From Leptospira harrisiae (GTDB lineage Bacteria; Spirochaetota; Leptospiria; Leptospirales; Leptospiraceae): a DNA stretch of 64,000 bases. The notes beneath the pieces were generated by a model. It worked only from the letters and a program-made list of their open reading frames with translations, was not told the origin of the DNA and made no database searches. A program made the position numbers and the translations under genes. The DNA is taken from the NCBI RefSeq assembly GCF_002811945.1, contig NZ_NPDX01000005.1, forward strand, positions 186,001 to 250,000, written 5' to 3'. Shown here in pieces: positions 18,080 to 27,631 of the stretch; within the stretch, counting starts at the first letter, position 1, and each line of letters opens with the position of its first letter.

Positions 18080-19366
18080 TCAATGTCTTTTTTCTTCTGA
18101 TTCAAATACAAAACTAGATCCATCAAATTTGTATTCAGTGTATGTAGTTGTGCTTGGATCCTCATCTCCTTCAGGAAGAGGACTCGTTGCTATTGTAATA
18201 AAATACTTCTTATCTGATTCGATGAAACTTGCGGATCGATTTCCTGCTGCATCGAATACTTTTTTAAATTGGTTATCTTTCTCTTGAAACACATAAACTA
18301 AATTGTAGTCCTCACTTTCAAAACAACCACGACATTCGTCATATTTACTTTTAATTGAAGTAATGATCACATGAAACTTATCTTTTTTTGAATTAAATGT
18401 GTTAAATTGAGACCTTTCAGGATCTATTTCAAATTCCTCTTGTTGGTCTAAAAAATCGATCAGTTTGCGTATTGTTTTATCTGTTTCTTTGACTTGTGAG
18501 TATAATGGCGCATAACGATTTGAAACTAATACTTGGTTTGAAGGAATATAACAATCCGCAGAGTTTTCAACTTCTATGTCTGAATACCAATCGGCTTGAC
18601 TGGCGGTTTGTTTGTAAATATGAAAGTATACTTTACCATCTTTTGTGATATATCTAGAATCTACTAAATAAAAAACATTTTCATCAATTTGATTATTTTC
18701 TACTGGGTGTAACTTTCCTTTCTTTTTTTGATAAATGATTTTTGGTAAGGTCGTAGTATATGCCCAACCTTTTTCATCGGTTTCTATATCCTCGCCGATA
18801 ACAAAATTGTCTGGAGACTTGTTTAACATCAAATATGGAGTGAATACAAAACCTATATTATTGTTTTTTGTTTTTACTTTGGCCCAGTTTCCAGTTTTTC
18901 CATTAACAGTTACCGGATTTTTTCCTTCTTCTATGATTTTAACAATCTCTTTCGTTGCAAGTTTTTCAATAGCGGCACTTGTCGTATTTGGTTGTTTGCG
19001 CAAAACTAAAGAAGAAGCAACTACGAAACCATACATTGGTTCGTTTGTTGTAAGAAACAATTGCGTTGGAGAATTAGATTTGTCTCCAGGATCTTCTTCT
19101 ATATAGCCGACCTTGTCATCTAGTTTAATTTTATGCCATAATCTTCCCTTTTGATTACTTTTTAAATAGTTATAGGTTATGATGTCAAAGTTAGATTCTT
19201 TTTTAAGCTCCAAAACAATTGGACTTTTGTTATCTGGTTTTGAATAAACTATCGTTTTTTGCCTAGAACTATAACCTGAACCAATTGGAAAACTGGAACA
19301 AGAAATTATGAATAGTGACACTGCTGAAAGAATAAACTTTGTTTTCAATCTTGTTAGAACTAACAT
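18080..19366 (-). CDS. SH3-domain lipoprotein
   Basis: A 428-residue lipoprotein. A signal sequence ends at lipobox FIISC (Cys about residue 23). Two SH3b-like regions follow. The first spans about 35-95 (SRQKTIVYSKPDNKSPIVLE). The second spans about 113-180 (ASSLVLRKQPNTTSAAIEKL, then GNWAKVKTKNNNIGFVFTPY), a typical bacterial SH3 pattern for peptidoglycan or peptide binding. The C-terminal half has four cysteines but no family I know. It should sit in the outer or inner membrane facing the periplasm. It stands alone. Confidence 0.65.
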   Translation of the reverse strand: MLVLTRLKTKFILSAVSLFIISCSSFPIGSGYSSRQKTIVYSKPDNKSPIVLELKKESNFDIITYNYLKSNQKGRLWHKIKLDDKVGYIEEDPGDKSNSPTQLFLTTNEPMYGFVVASSLVLRKQPNTTSAAIEKLATKEIVKIIEEGKNPVTVNGKTGNWAKVKTKNNNIGFVFTPYLMLNKSPDNFVIGEDIETDEKGWAYTTTLPKIIYQKKKGKLHPVENNQIDENVFYLVDSRYITKDGKVYFHIYKQTASQADWYSDIEVENSADCYIPSNQVLVSNRYAPLYSQVKETDKTIRKLIDFLDQQEEFEIDPERSQFNTFNSKKDKFHVIITSIKSKYDECRGCFESEDYNLVYVFQEKDNQFKKVFDAAGNRSASFIESDKKYFITIATSPLPEGDEDPSTTTYTEYKFDGSSFVFESEEKRH

Positions 19367-19557
19367 TGAATATTTGGTTCTCCAATTCTATTTTGAACAT
19401 TAATAAGGAAGTGATTTATTCCTTTGTCTATCATCTTTCTGATTGATTGAGCCTACTTTATAGAAAAAATGAAGAGATTTTGCCTTGAGATCAATGAAAA
19501 CAGTGGCTTCGAAAGATTCAAAGCCTTTGGCGAGTAGGAGTAATACTTTTTTTATAT

Positions 19558-20160
19558 CTAGTCCGCTTCTTTCATTTTGATTTTTGTTTCAATATGAATG
19601 CTATTTAAGATAAGAAATGAATGCATTAAGATGTCTTTCCATTCTTCCTCTGGAAATTTAGGATGATAGATTAAGTTCATGGAAACTCTGTAGGTTTCAT
19701 TGGTTTCTTTTATATAATAAAAAGCGTTAATCTTCGTTCCGAGAATTTCCCCAGGTCCCATTAGAATTTTTGTTTTTTCGGTTTTAAACGAAAGAAGTTC
19801 CACCCATTTGTTCACTTCATACGGCGGATTGCCAAAGTCAGCTGCCCTTGATTCTTCCACCAATGTATCAAAGGATTTGATTGATTCAGGTATGATTGAT
19901 ACTGCGATTAATAGCGAAAAACATTCTTTTTCTTGGGTGCAATCTGCTTTGAAAAAAGTAATTGGGAACTTATCTTTCAGATGGGTGGACTCAGAACGTT
20001 TTGCCACTTGGGGAATGAAAATGGACATAGCCTTCACTTTTTGTGCTTCAGTGGTAGAAAAATTGATTCCACGAAAGGTATCTATAGTTTCTGATTCTGT
20101 AGCGAAAATCGGGAGGAAGGCGAGAGAGAGTAGGATGAGGAGGATACATTTACTTTTCAT
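19558..20160 (-). CDS. Secreted protein of unknown function
   Basis: About 200 residues from the ATG at 20160, beginning with a signal peptide (MKSKCILLILLSLAFLPIFA). Two cysteines lie close together near residue 72 (KADCTQEKECFS). I do not recognise the family. The predicted mature protein is compact and likely periplasmic. A start at 20184 adds eight residues before the signal peptide and has a poorer ribosome-binding site. The AT-rich gap to the SH3-lipoprotein start is about 190 bp and contains nothing I recognise. Confidence 0.45.
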   Translation of the reverse strand: MKSKCILLILLSLAFLPIFATESETIDTFRGINFSTTEAQKVKAMSIFIPQVAKRSESTHLKDKFPITFFKADCTQEKECFSLLIAVSIIPESIKSFDTLVEESRAADFGNPPYEVNKWVELLSFKTEKTKILMGPGEILGTKINAFYYIKETNETYRVSMNLIYHPKFPEEEWKDILMHSFLILNSIHIETKIKMKEAD

Positions 20161-20438
20161 GGTTTCCGATTGATTAATTTTCATATTGAATCTAATGAAT
20201 ATTCTAATTAACGAGTTAAGATTTGTGTTAATTTATTTAACTCGAAAATCAGCTGTTAGTAATTAACTTTCCAAGACCAATCTGGTCAATATTTTATCAG
20301 TTTAATTTCTAGTTATGGATTAATATTATATTTTAGAAAAATGAAATTTATTCAAAATTAGGTGGTAAAAATGAGAATGTTGATTGTTATAATGGGATTG
20401 AAAAATACAATTCAACCTAGAAAAGAATTATATAGAGG

Positions 20439-20687
20439 TTATTTATTTACTTTTTTTATTACATGAAATGAAAAAATTGAAATCCAAAATCCAAGAGATG
20501 GAATCCACAAGTAATAGAACTTAATATTTGAAAAGAGACTGATTATGTAGATTGGGTGAAGGAGTGATGTAAATAAAATAGTAATTTCTGGTGCAGGGTT
20601 GTGAACCTGTTTTTCATCGAACAATAAAAATGAAAAAACAGAGAGGATATAAAAAAAAACATAGATTAACAAGTTTGGATAAGACAT
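20439..20687 (-). CDS. Small membrane protein, unknown
   Basis: An 82-residue protein with three hydrophobic segments: near residues 5-22, 35-52 and 56-75. It ends in basic HVIKKVNK. There is no recognised motif. It lies in a very AT-rich stretch next to the aquaporin gene and is not obviously cotranscribed. Length and hydrophobic pattern support a real gene only moderately. Confidence 0.35.
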   Translation of the reverse strand: MSYPNLLIYVFFYILSVFSFLLFDEKQVHNPAPEITILFTSLLHPIYIISLFSNIKFYYLWIPSLGFWISIFSFHVIKKVNK

Positions 20688-20772
20688 TTTTTTAACGAAT
20701 ATGATCTCCCATAAGGTTAGATTCCTTCGACAGAAATAACAATCTTATGGGAGAAAAAACCCCTTACACCAG

Positions 20773-21489
20773 TTATCCTACCCCCCACCTGATCACGGCC
20801 GCTGCGATCGCCGCACCCACTAACGGGATCACAACGGGAAGCCATGCGTATTTCCAATTGGAATTTCCTTTATTAGGAATCGGTAATAACCAATGGGCAA
20901 TCCTTGGACCTAAGTCACGTGCGGGGTTAATCGCATAACCTGTCGTTCCTCCCATGGAAAGTCCAATGGCCCAAACAAGGAGTCCTACAAACCCAGTGCC
21001 GACGACACCAGTGGCTCCACCGTTGAACGGAGAGAAGATGGCATGGATGCCTATGATTAAGAGAAAGGTTCCGAGTCCTTCACTGATGACATTGGAGAGA
21101 GTGTGATGGATGGCTGGTGATGTAGAGAATACAGCTAAAATGGTTCCAGAATCTTTGGTTTCTTTCCAATGGGGAAGGTAGTGCAAATAAACAAGAGTGG
21201 CTCCGAGGGCAGCGCCTGCGATTTGGGCAAAACAGTAAGGGAGAAAATTGGAAAAATCACCCGACTGGATGCAAACAGAAAGGGTCACAGCAGGATTCAA
21301 ATGAGCACCAGGACTACCCAAGGCCTTTGCCACCAAAACTCCAAAACAAACGGCCAAAGCCCAAGCTGTGGTAATGGTGATCCATCCTCCATCTTTTGCT
21401 TTTGATTTTTCTAATAAAACACCCGCAACGACGCCATCACCCAGTAAAATAAGAACAGCAGTACCAAAAAATTCTCCGACGAGTTCCAA
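20773..21489 (-). CDS. glpF: MIP family aquaglyceroporin
   Basis: A 238-residue six-helix channel. Both NPA motifs are present: GAHLNPAVTLS near residue 62 and GYAINPARDLGPR near residue 190. The Asp after NPAR in the second motif is typical of the glycerol-facilitator (GlpF) branch rather than strict water channels. The protein starts directly in the first helix (MELVGEFFGTAVLILLGDGV). It should carry glycerol, and perhaps water, across the inner membrane. No glpK or glpD lies beside it. The next gene, divergent at 21623, is malic enzyme. Confidence 0.9.
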   Translation of the reverse strand: MELVGEFFGTAVLILLGDGVVAGVLLEKSKAKDGGWITITTAWALAVCFGVLVAKALGSPGAHLNPAVTLSVCIQSGDFSNFLPYCFAQIAGAALGATLVYLHYLPHWKETKDSGTILAVFSTSPAIHHTLSNVISEGLGTFLLIIGIHAIFSPFNGGATGVVGTGFVGLLVWAIGLSMGGTTGYAINPARDLGPRIAHWLLPIPNKGNSNWKYAWLPVVIPLVGAAIAAAVIRWGVG

Positions 21490-21622
21490 ATTTGCCCCCT
21501 ATGGCTTTTGTAAGGACTTTATCTAAAGGGACATAGAACTTCCATCAACCTTTTTTGAAAGGCCATCCCTCCAATTTATTCTAGGATTTTCCATTGAATC
21601 ATAAATCGTGGGAAAATAGACC

Positions 21623-22915
21623 ATGAAAAATAGCGCACTTGAGTATCACTCTAGGTTTCCGAAAGGAAAAACCAAAGTAGTTCCGACAAAACCAACGGAG
21701 AACAGTTACGACCTGTCCTTGGCCTACTCACCGGGAGTCGCTTACCCTTGCCTCGAAATTGAAAAACAACCTGATCTCGTTTATGAATACACAAACCGAG
21801 GAAATTTAGTCGGAATCATTACCAATGGAACTGCCATTTTAGGTCTTGGTAATATTGGAGCTTCCGCTGGAAAACCAGTCATGGAAGGAAAGGCAGTTTT
21901 ATTCAAAAAATTTGCCGGCATTGATGTGTTTGATATTGAAATCAATGAAACCGATCCTGAAAAATTCATTACGATTGTTAAGGCCCTTGAACCAACGTTT
22001 GGTGGTATCAACTTGGAAGACATCCGTGCCCCAGAATGTTTCCATATCGAAAAAACTTTAGATGAAAGTATGAAAATTCCTGTGTTTCATGATGACCAAC
22101 ATGGAACTGCAATCATCTCTACTGCTGCCTTATTAAACTCATTAGAAATTACCGGTAAAAAAGCTGGTAATATCAAAGTTGTGATCAACGGAGCGGGAGC
22201 TGCTGCGATCTCGATTGCTGAGATGTTAACACATATCGGAGTCAAACATGAATCCATTTTTATGTTGGATTCTCGCGGTGTGATCAATCACAAACGAACT
22301 AATTTACATGAAACCAAGTTACCTTTTGTTCGTAACACCGAAGCAGAAACGTTAGCAGATATTTTTCCTGGAACGGATCTATTTATTGGAGTCTCTGTTG
22401 CCAATGTGGTGACTGAAGCCATGGTAAAAACGATGGCTGAGAAACCTATTATGTTTGCTCTTGCCAATCCCGATCCAGAAATTCCTTATCCAGATGCAAA
22501 ACGTGCAAGACCTGACCTCATCATGGCAACCGGTCGCAGTGATTACCATAACCAAGTAAACAACGTACTTGGATTTCCATTTATCTTTCGCGGAGCTTTA
22601 GATGTTCGTGCAAAAGTTGTGAATATGGAAATGAAGTTAGCTGCCGCTTATGCGTTAAGCGAACTCACAAAACTTCCTGTCCCTATCGAAGTTTCTGAAG
22701 CTTACAACGAAAAGGAAATTCGATTTGGTGCTGATTATATCATTCCAAAACCTTTGGACGCAAGAGTTCTTTACCATGTGGCTCCGGCCGTGGCAGAAGC
22801 TGCTGTCAAAACAGGAGTGAATCAAGTAGAGTATCCTGGTCGCGAAGCTTATATAAAGTTTTTGGAATCCATCATGGCTCAACAACAAGAGCCCATCAGT
22901 GCTTTAGAAATCTAA
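21623..22915 (+). CDS. maeB: NAD(P)-dependent malic enzyme
   Basis: A 430-residue oxaloacetate-decarboxylating malate dehydrogenase, converting malate to pyruvate and CO2. The short form is seen: no C-terminal phosphotransacetylase-like domain. Motifs include [12 protein letters not shown], the substrate region [20 protein letters not shown] near residue 75, the metal-binding stretch [10 protein letters not shown] near residue 155, and the dinucleotide site [16 protein letters not shown] near 190. In a fatty-acid-fed organism it would supply pyruvate and NADPH from the TCA cycle. Whether it prefers NAD or NADP is not clear from sequence. Monocistronic. Confidence 0.92.
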   Translation: MKNSALEYHSRFPKGKTKVVPTKPTENSYDLSLAYSPGVAYPCLEIEKQPDLVYEYTNRGNLVGIITNGTAILGLGNIGASAGKPVMEGKAVLFKKFAGIDVFDIEINETDPEKFITIVKALEPTFGGINLEDIRAPECFHIEKTLDESMKIPVFHDDQHGTAIISTAALLNSLEITGKKAGNIKVVINGAGAAAISIAEMLTHIGVKHESIFMLDSRGVINHKRTNLHETKLPFVRNTEAETLADIFPGTDLFIGVSVANVVTEAMVKTMAEKPIMFALANPDPEIPYPDAKRARPDLIMATGRSDYHNQVNNVLGFPFIFRGALDVRAKVVNMEMKLAAAYALSELTKLPVPIEVSEAYNEKEIRFGADYIIPKPLDARVLYHVAPAVAEAAVKTGVNQVEYPGREAYIKFLESIMAQQQEPISALEI

Positions 22916-23036
22916 ATACAAATCATTTAAGAATCTGTGGTTTCGCTCGTTTGAAACTAAACAATCGAAAACTTTGTATTTAGATTCCTGTTACTTCCTT
23001 TGTTTCAAATTTTGTTTTAATTGGTTTTCAACAGTT

Positions 23037-23480
23037 TTATTTAATCTTCTCTGCGATCCAACTATCAACTGCTAATTGGCCACCGCCAGTGAACATCAAA
23101 ATCACAGCAATTCCAATGGCTAAGATATGGTATTCAAATCCTTCGCCTGTTTGGTTGTTGAACCAGTTCATAAAAAAGCCGTTTTTTCTTACATAAATGG
23201 CTGCTCCGATCATGGTTAGTCCAATCCCGAGCGAAGAAAGCCTTGTGAAAAATCCGAAGATGAGTCCAAGTGCCCCGAAAGATTCGGCAACGATGACTAA
23301 AAATCCTATGGCATAGGGGATTCCTTCCGATTTAAAAAAATCCAAAGTGGCAGAAAACCCATACCCTCCAAACCAACCACATAACTTTTGTAATCCGTGA
23401 GGTAAAATCACAAAACCTAAAACCAATCTGAGTAAGGTAAAAAACCAACTTGATTCAGTGTAGAATAACTTTTCGAACAT
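23037..23480 (-). CDS. DoxX family membrane protein
   Basis: A 147-residue four-helix membrane protein. The DoxX pattern is seen: LLRLVLGFVILPHGLQKL near residue 16, FFKSEGIPYAIGFLVIVAES in the centre, then ALGLIFGFFTRLSSLG and a GGGQLAVDSW end. DoxX-like proteins often join respiratory or sulfur-redox roles, but no single function can be assigned. A ribosome-binding AAAAGGAAT lies at good spacing before ATG 23480. An AraC gene follows on the same strand upstream and may regulate it. Confidence 0.8.
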   Translation of the reverse strand: MFEKLFYTESSWFFTLLRLVLGFVILPHGLQKLCGWFGGYGFSATLDFFKSEGIPYAIGFLVIVAESFGALGLIFGFFTRLSSLGIGLTMIGAAIYVRKNGFFMNWFNNQTGEGFEYHILAIGIAVILMFTGGGQLAVDSWIAEKIK

Positions 23481-23555
23481 ATCTAATTCCTTTTGTAAGT
23501 GTTGTTTGTATCTTACGGAAAAAGAGGTTTTTGGTAAATGGAGAGAATTTGATTT

Positions 23556-24401
23556 TTATGGTAGTTTTCGTTTTAGGCGTCTAAAATTTTCAGGTGAGTT
23601 GTTTGTGAGGTTTTTAAAGAATTTACTAAAATAAGAATTATCTTCGAACCCTAAAGTCAAAGCAATTTGGTTGATATTCAAATCAGAATGTAGTAACAGT
23701 CGTTTGATTTCCAAAACCAACCTTTCTTGGATGATTGCTTTTGCAGACTTCCCATATTGTTTTTGGCATAATTGGTTTAAATTTCCAGAGGAAGTTCCAA
23801 TTTGTTTTGCATAATACGAAGTGGTTTTTTGGTCTTTAAAATGATTTTCTAATAAACGAAAAAAATCCCCTAACTTAGAATCAATGGTTATGTTACTTGT
23901 ATATGAGGTATTAAATTCCTTCAAGGATTGTTGTAATACCAGCTGAATGAGAACATAGGTCATAGAAGAACTTGGTTTGGAATTCTTTTCTATGAGTAGT
24001 CTTTCAAAATCGTTAGTTAATTGTTTTGCCTCAGCGACCACGAGTTTTGAGTTTTCATTTCCCAATTGGAAAAAGGGAAAGTTTTGAAAACTGGTGACCT
24101 GCCCCCCATGTTCCGTAAGGTATTCGGGATAAATCTTCAATGCAAAACCATTTACTGGTTTGGTAAAAGTCCAAGAATGCACTTGGCCTGGTCTTAAGAA
24201 AAAAAGACTATTTTCAGTAATGGAATGTGAATGGAAGTCGATGGAGTGGATCCCTTCTCCTTCCGTAAAATAGAACAACGCAAAATAAGAATGTCTGTGA
24301 GAACTTTCAAAGTCCTGAAATTCGTTTGGCAATTCCTCCAGTCGTCCCACGTAAAAGTAAGGATTTTTGCCATCTTCATGAACATCTGTTAAGTGGACCA
24401 T
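23556..24401 (-). CDS. AraC family transcriptional regulator
   Basis: About 281 residues from ATG at 24401. The N-terminal cupin domain has SSHRHSYFALFYFTEGEGIH and a downstream LRPGQVHSW motif. The C-terminal domain has two helix-turn-helix units: TSSGNLNQLCQKQYGKSAKA and LNINQIALTLGFEDNSYFSK. The ligand is unknown. The start is uncertain: in-frame codons extend to 24587, but the upstream part overlaps the palindromic operator before the phasin gene and looks non-coding. A TTG near 24452 is another option. DoxX lies 75 bp downstream on the same strand, so cotranscription or control is plausible. Confidence 0.75.
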   Translation of the reverse strand: MVHLTDVHEDGKNPYFYVGRLEELPNEFQDFESSHRHSYFALFYFTEGEGIHSIDFHSHSITENSLFFLRPGQVHSWTFTKPVNGFALKIYPEYLTEHGGQVTSFQNFPFFQLGNENSKLVVAEAKQLTNDFERLLIEKNSKPSSSMTYVLIQLVLQQSLKEFNTSYTSNITIDSKLGDFFRLLENHFKDQKTTSYYAKQIGTSSGNLNQLCQKQYGKSAKAIIQERLVLEIKRLLLHSDLNINQIALTLGFEDNSYFSKFFKNLTNNSPENFRRLKRKLP

Positions 24402-24550
24402 GGGAATGGTTTTGAATTCCGTTGGGATTTTGAATGGAGGATTCAGTGTTTTCAATTTTGGAACAATTCTATGGATATTAATCCTAAATCGGATTACGAA
24501 AAAAAAATCTAAAAATTTACAAAATGGGATAAAAAAGTTCTTGTAAGATT

Positions 24551-24587
24551 TTGTGCAACGCACATAACTGTGTTGTGCGTTGCACAA
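24551..24587. promoter_or_regulatory. Tandem palindromic operator upstream of the phasin-like gene
   Basis: Two copies of TTGTGC-N3-GCACAA: TTGTGCAACGCACAT (24551-24565, one mismatch at its edge) and TTGTGCGTTGCACAA (24573-24587, perfect). They are centred 22 bp apart, about two helical turns, and end 25 bp before the phasin start. Read together they also form a 13-bp inverted repeat. The TGC-N3-GCA core resembles known PhaR sites (CTGC-N3/4-GCAG). No phaR gene lies in the window. Confidence 0.7.
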
Positions 24588-24612
24588 TTAGTTGAAAACC
24601 AGGAGCTAAATT

Positions 24613-24984
24613 ATGGAAAAACAAATCATGGACATTCTTAACGCAGGTATCGGACTTTTCCAATCAGGAAAAGAGGGTCTTGATAAGGCAAAAACTCAGT
24701 TGGAAACAACTTACAATGAATTAGTATCCAAAGGTGCTTTGGACAATACGGAAGATTCTGTAAAGATTCGCCAATCCGTTGATAAAATCCTAACAGACAT
24801 TAAAGAATTCTCTAGTGTTGCTGGAAAAAACTACGACGAAACTCGTTCTAAAATCGTAGATAACTACAACAAAATTGCTGAAGAAATCAAAGCAAAAATG
24901 CCTGAAGGAAAAATTGAATCCGTAAAAGCAAAAATCAATGAAGTTGCGGAATCTATCAAAAAAACAGGTGCTGCAAAAGCATAA
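24613..24984 (+). CDS. Phasin-like protein
   Basis: A 123-residue, lysine-rich, fully helical protein ([20 protein letters not shown] near residue 14; [20 protein letters not shown] near 95). This amphipathic pattern and length are typical of phasin-family or PhaF/PhaI-like proteins, which coat polyhydroxyalkanoate granules. An AGGAG ribosome-binding site precedes the ATG. The upstream tandem palindrome suggests control by a PhaR-type repressor. No PHA synthase gene is in this window, so a granule role is inferred. Confidence 0.6.
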   Translation: MEKQIMDILNAGIGLFQSGKEGLDKAKTQLETTYNELVSKGALDNTEDSVKIRQSVDKILTDIKEFSSVAGKNYDETRSKIVDNYNKIAEEIKAKMPEGKIESVKAKINEVAESIKKTGAAKA

Positions 24985-24998
24985 GTTTCTTTAAAGAA

Positions 24999-25031
24999 GA
25001 GAGGTCGGATTTCCGGCCTTTTCTCTTTTCT
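24999..25031 (+). terminator. Rho-independent terminator of the phasin-like gene
   Basis: GAGAGGTCGG-ATTT-CCGGCC with T-rich TTTTCTCTTTTCTTTTC downstream, starting about 15 bp after the stop codon. It fits an intrinsic terminator with a GC-rich core. Confidence 0.8.
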
Positions 25032-25175
25032 TTTCAGTTGTTTTGAGTCTTCATTTATCATTTTTCTCATTTGATTCTTTTAAAATTCTAAAACCTTTAA
25101 TTCTTCGCTGACTCCAGTTTTACTGATTCACTTTCCCTATTGACAGAGGATCATTTTTACTTCAATCTGGAATCA

Positions 25176-26012
25176 ATGTTTCGTTTCCATTTATCATTCA
25201 TTTCTATTTTTTTATTTTGTATTTCATGTTCTTTGGCTGATTTACGACCACCCGCCTTACAAAAAGAAGGTTTAAATCCCGACCTAAAGAAAAAAGGATT
25301 ATCAATCATTACAAATCCTCCTGTGAAAGAACTCACACCAGGCAATTGGAAAGATTACAAACAAATTCAATTTGTGATCAAAGATGTATGGCATTCTAAG
25401 TTTGTTCGATTTTTTACACCCATCAAGGATCCAGAACAAAGGCTTCGTGTGTACTTAGATTTTGAAAAAGATGCGATGGAAGTGGAGTTTCTTGGAGGAG
25501 AAAAAAAAGGACTGATCCTTGGCCTTGTCAAAAAAGATACCTACCAAATTGCTGCTGATACAGGAAAAGTTTTTACTGGCGATGATGAAGTCCGAGTTTA
25601 TTTAGAGTCCCTTCGTTTGTATTTAACACTTCCATGGCGACTCACAGAATATCCTATCGTTCAATATTCAGGTCCCATTCAAAAGTTAGGCCAAGATTAT
25701 GAAGTGGTTTATTTTACATCTGTCCAAGTCGGTGCTACTCCTGACACAGACCAATATGTTGGTTATTTTGAAAAAACAAGTGGTGCCTTAGAATGGATGG
25801 AGTTTACTTACCGAGAACTGTTTAGTTTTTACAAAGGTGTGATCAAATACGGATACTATGAAGTTTGGAACGACAAACAATACCCTAGACGAATTAGTAT
25901 TTTAGACAAGTTTGAAGATTCTGATTTTGTTCACGAAATTCGAATCGAAAAAATGGAAATTCCTAAACAACCAATGGAAGAAGAAGATAAGGTATTGGAA
26001 TTACCGGAGTAG
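25176..26012 (+). CDS. Lipoprotein of unknown function
   Basis: About 278 residues from ATG at 25176. A signal sequence ends in lipobox FCISC (Cys about residue 18). The mature part has alternating strands with aromatic residues (LGGEKKGLILGLVKKDTYQI; QIQFVIKDVWHSKFVRFF), suggesting a beta-rich fold. I do not recognise a family. A longer start at 25140 adds 12 residues before the signal and is unlikely. The stop codon at 26010-26012 lies inside the start of a Flavo-1-like RNA element, implying a shared transcript. Confidence 0.5.
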   Translation: MFRFHLSFISIFLFCISCSLADLRPPALQKEGLNPDLKKKGLSIITNPPVKELTPGNWKDYKQIQFVIKDVWHSKFVRFFTPIKDPEQRLRVYLDFEKDAMEVEFLGGEKKGLILGLVKKDTYQIAADTGKVFTGDDEVRVYLESLRLYLTLPWRLTEYPIVQYSGPIQKLGQDYEVVYFTSVQVGATPDTDQYVGYFEKTSGALEWMEFTYRELFSFYKGVIKYGYYEVWNDKQYPRRISILDKFEDSDFVHEIRIEKMEIPKQPMEEEDKVLELPE

Positions 26013-26096
26013 CGAAAGGGATCGTAGCGGAAATCCTGCTTTGCAGATTGCAGCGGAGAGCCCGGTCCACCACCATTTGGGTGGTGGATTCGCCCA
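26010..26096 (+). ncRNA. Flavo-1-like structured RNA element, copy 2
   Basis: Begins at the stop codon of the upstream lipoprotein gene and reads GGGATCGTAGCGGAAATCC, a CTGC/GCAG hairpin, AGATTGCAGCGGAGAGCCCGG, then a CCACCACC/GGTGGTGG hairpin. Blocks outside the hairpins match copy 1 (677-756, minus strand), while the arms differ yet still pair. This pattern of compensatory change supports an RNA with conserved structure. It is placed in the 3' UTR. Confidence 0.62.
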
Positions 26097-26138
26097 AACA
26101 AATATTTAAAAGTTGTATTTGGATACGGAAAGGTTCAA

Positions 26139-26162
26139 CCACTACTAAAGAAATAGTAGTGG
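26139..26162. terminator. Bidirectional hairpin terminator
   Basis: CCACTACTA (26139-26147) and TAGTAGTGG (26154-26162) form a perfect 9-bp stem with a 6-nt loop between the convergent lipoprotein and tonB genes. On the plus strand TGAATTTTTAATTT follows. It could end transcription from both sides. Confidence 0.6.
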
Positions 26163-26169
26163 TGAATTT

Positions 26170-26766
26170 TTAATTTAAAGTAAATCGAATGGGAACAAGC
26201 ACCTTAACGGTGATGGCTTTCCCTTCTAAAATGGATGGAGAAAATCGTTTTCTTCGATACACTTTGACGGCTTCTTCTTCGAGACCACCACCTAACTGCT
26301 TACCTACGGATCTAACTCGTAAGACTTCACCAGTGTTTCCGATGATGACTTCTAAAGTCATTGTTCCTGTGAGACCAAGTGCCTTTGCCTCAGAAGTATA
26401 TTCGGGACGAACATTTGGTGAGAGGTCTACTGGAGAAGTGGCCCCAGAAACGATGGGATCAGAAGCTCCAGCAATCCTTGGGTCTTCTTTTTTCTCTTCC
26501 TTTTCTTTGTCGGTAAGATCAAAATCACCATCTGTTGGTTTGGAGTCGGTAGATGGTTCTTGGATTTGCACATTATCGATGAAAGCAACTTCTTCCACAA
26601 GGTCGTCCAAACTATCAGTTTCTAAATGAGGTGTGAACCAAAAGAGAATGATGATAGCCTGGAGGAAGGCAGAAATAGCGAGACCAGTCTCAATTCTGTA
26701 TCTGTCAATGAACCGATGGATTCTTTCGCGTTTGGATCTTTTTTGTGTAACAACTGTTCCGTTCAC
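26170..26766 (-). CDS. tonB: TonB family energy transducer
   Basis: A 198-residue protein with one N-terminal membrane helix near residues 30-46 (GLAISAFLQAIIILFWF), an acidic linker, and a C-terminal TonB domain. The latter has EYTSEAKALGLTGTMTLEVI, GEVLRVRSVGKQLGGGLEEE and VKVLVPIRFTLN. It spans the periplasm to energise outer-membrane receptors. The linker lacks the usual long Pro-rich spacer, and this is a compact TonB. It begins 1 bp after the second exbD, at the end of an exbB-exbD-exbD-tonB operon. Confidence 0.88.
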   Translation of the reverse strand: MNGTVVTQKRSKRERIHRFIDRYRIETGLAISAFLQAIIILFWFTPHLETDSLDDLVEEVAFIDNVQIQEPSTDSKPTDGDFDLTDKEKEEKKEDPRIAGASDPIVSGATSPVDLSPNVRPEYTSEAKALGLTGTMTLEVIIGNTGEVLRVRSVGKQLGGGLEEEAVKVYRRKRFSPSILEGKAITVKVLVPIRFTLN

Positions 26767-26767
26767 G

Positions 26768-27190
26768 TTACTTTCCTTTTAACCCGCCACCTTGAGTGGT
26801 CTTGGTAACGAGAGAAACCTTTAAGGCTCCAATCTCTCGGAGAGTTTCGAAAACATTATCCAACTCTTCATAGGTTAGATCTTGATCAGCATGGATCAAA
26901 ACTTTTAAGTCAGGTGTAGTGGAAATTTTAGCTCTGATTTCACTCATAGCTTCGTTAAGTTCCATCTTCACTGAGTTAAAATAGACAGTTCTCTTTTCAT
27001 CAGCAGTTAGATAAAGATTGGCAATCTTTTTGTTTAACTGTTCTCCACCAGGAACATCTGGTAAATTGATGGGAAGGTCTGGATCCGAATCTAGTACGGA
27101 GGTTACCATAAAGAACACGAGAAGTAAGAAGGCAATGTCTGCCATCGAACTTACGGGAACTGAAGGTGCGACTCTCTTTCTTCGTAACAT
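26768..27190 (-). CDS. exbD: ExbD/TolR family biopolymer transport protein (second copy)
   Basis: A 140-residue protein. A single membrane helix ([20 protein letters not shown]) carries the family Asp near residue 18, used for proton flow through the ExbB pore. The periplasmic part has [20 protein letters not shown] and a [17 protein letters not shown] end. It lies 1 bp after the first exbD and 1 bp before tonB. The two ExbD copies differ enough that they may form a mixed dimer. The energy comes from proton motive force. Confidence 0.88.
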   Translation of the reverse strand: MLRRKRVAPSVPVSSMADIAFLLLVFFMVTSVLDSDPDLPINLPDVPGGEQLNKKIANLYLTADEKRTVYFNSVKMELNEAMSEIRAKISTTPDLKVLIHADQDLTYEELDNVFETLREIGALKVSLVTKTTQGGGLKGK

Positions 27191-27191
27191 A

Positions 27192-27611
27192 TTATTTCTT
27201 CTTTCTCACTGAGATTTTTTCAAATCCACGAAGTTGAACTGCTGATAAAGCATCCAACATCTTTGCATATTTGGTATCACCGGTTGTAACAATGAGTGCT
27301 AGTTTGTTTTTAAGATCCGGGATTTCCATTTGGTTTAGATCATCACGAAATTCTTTTAAACTAGAATATTCTTTGGTTCCGAATGCTGTGTTACGCATCT
27401 TGTATCGATCTTGTGTTACCAAAATTTCATATACATTTTTACGTAAAAAAGGCTGAGGTTCGGATTGTTTGCGAGGAAGGGAAATGTTGAGTCCTTCCTT
27501 TACAAAAAATACAGCAGTTACCATAAAAAATACCAAGAGCAGAAAAGCAATATCCGACATGGATGCTGCCGATATCTCCTCTAGTTCTTGTTTTTTCTTT
27601 AACTTAATCAT
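27192..27611 (-). CDS. exbD: ExbD/TolR family biopolymer transport protein (first copy)
   Basis: A 139-residue protein. Its N-terminus ([20 protein letters not shown]) runs into a single membrane helix with the conserved Asp near residue 20. The periplasmic part includes [20 protein letters not shown]. It follows exbB by 20 bp, with ribosome-binding GTAACTAACC-like sequence of only modest quality. It differs from the downstream copy in the charged N-terminus and the periplasmic domain, so duplication was not recent. Confidence 0.88.
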   Translation of the reverse strand: MIKLKKKQELEEISAASMSDIAFLLLVFFMVTAVFFVKEGLNISLPRKQSEPQPFLRKNVYEILVTQDRYKMRNTAFGTKEYSSLKEFRDDLNQMEIPDLKNKLALIVTTGDTKYAKMLDALSAVQLRGFEKISVRKKK

Positions 27612-27631
27612 GGTTAGTTACTTTCCGTCGC

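Noticed and set aside
24402..24587. N-terminal extension of the AraC regulator into the palindromic operator
   Set aside because: The extension has no homology pattern and overlaps the phasin operator.
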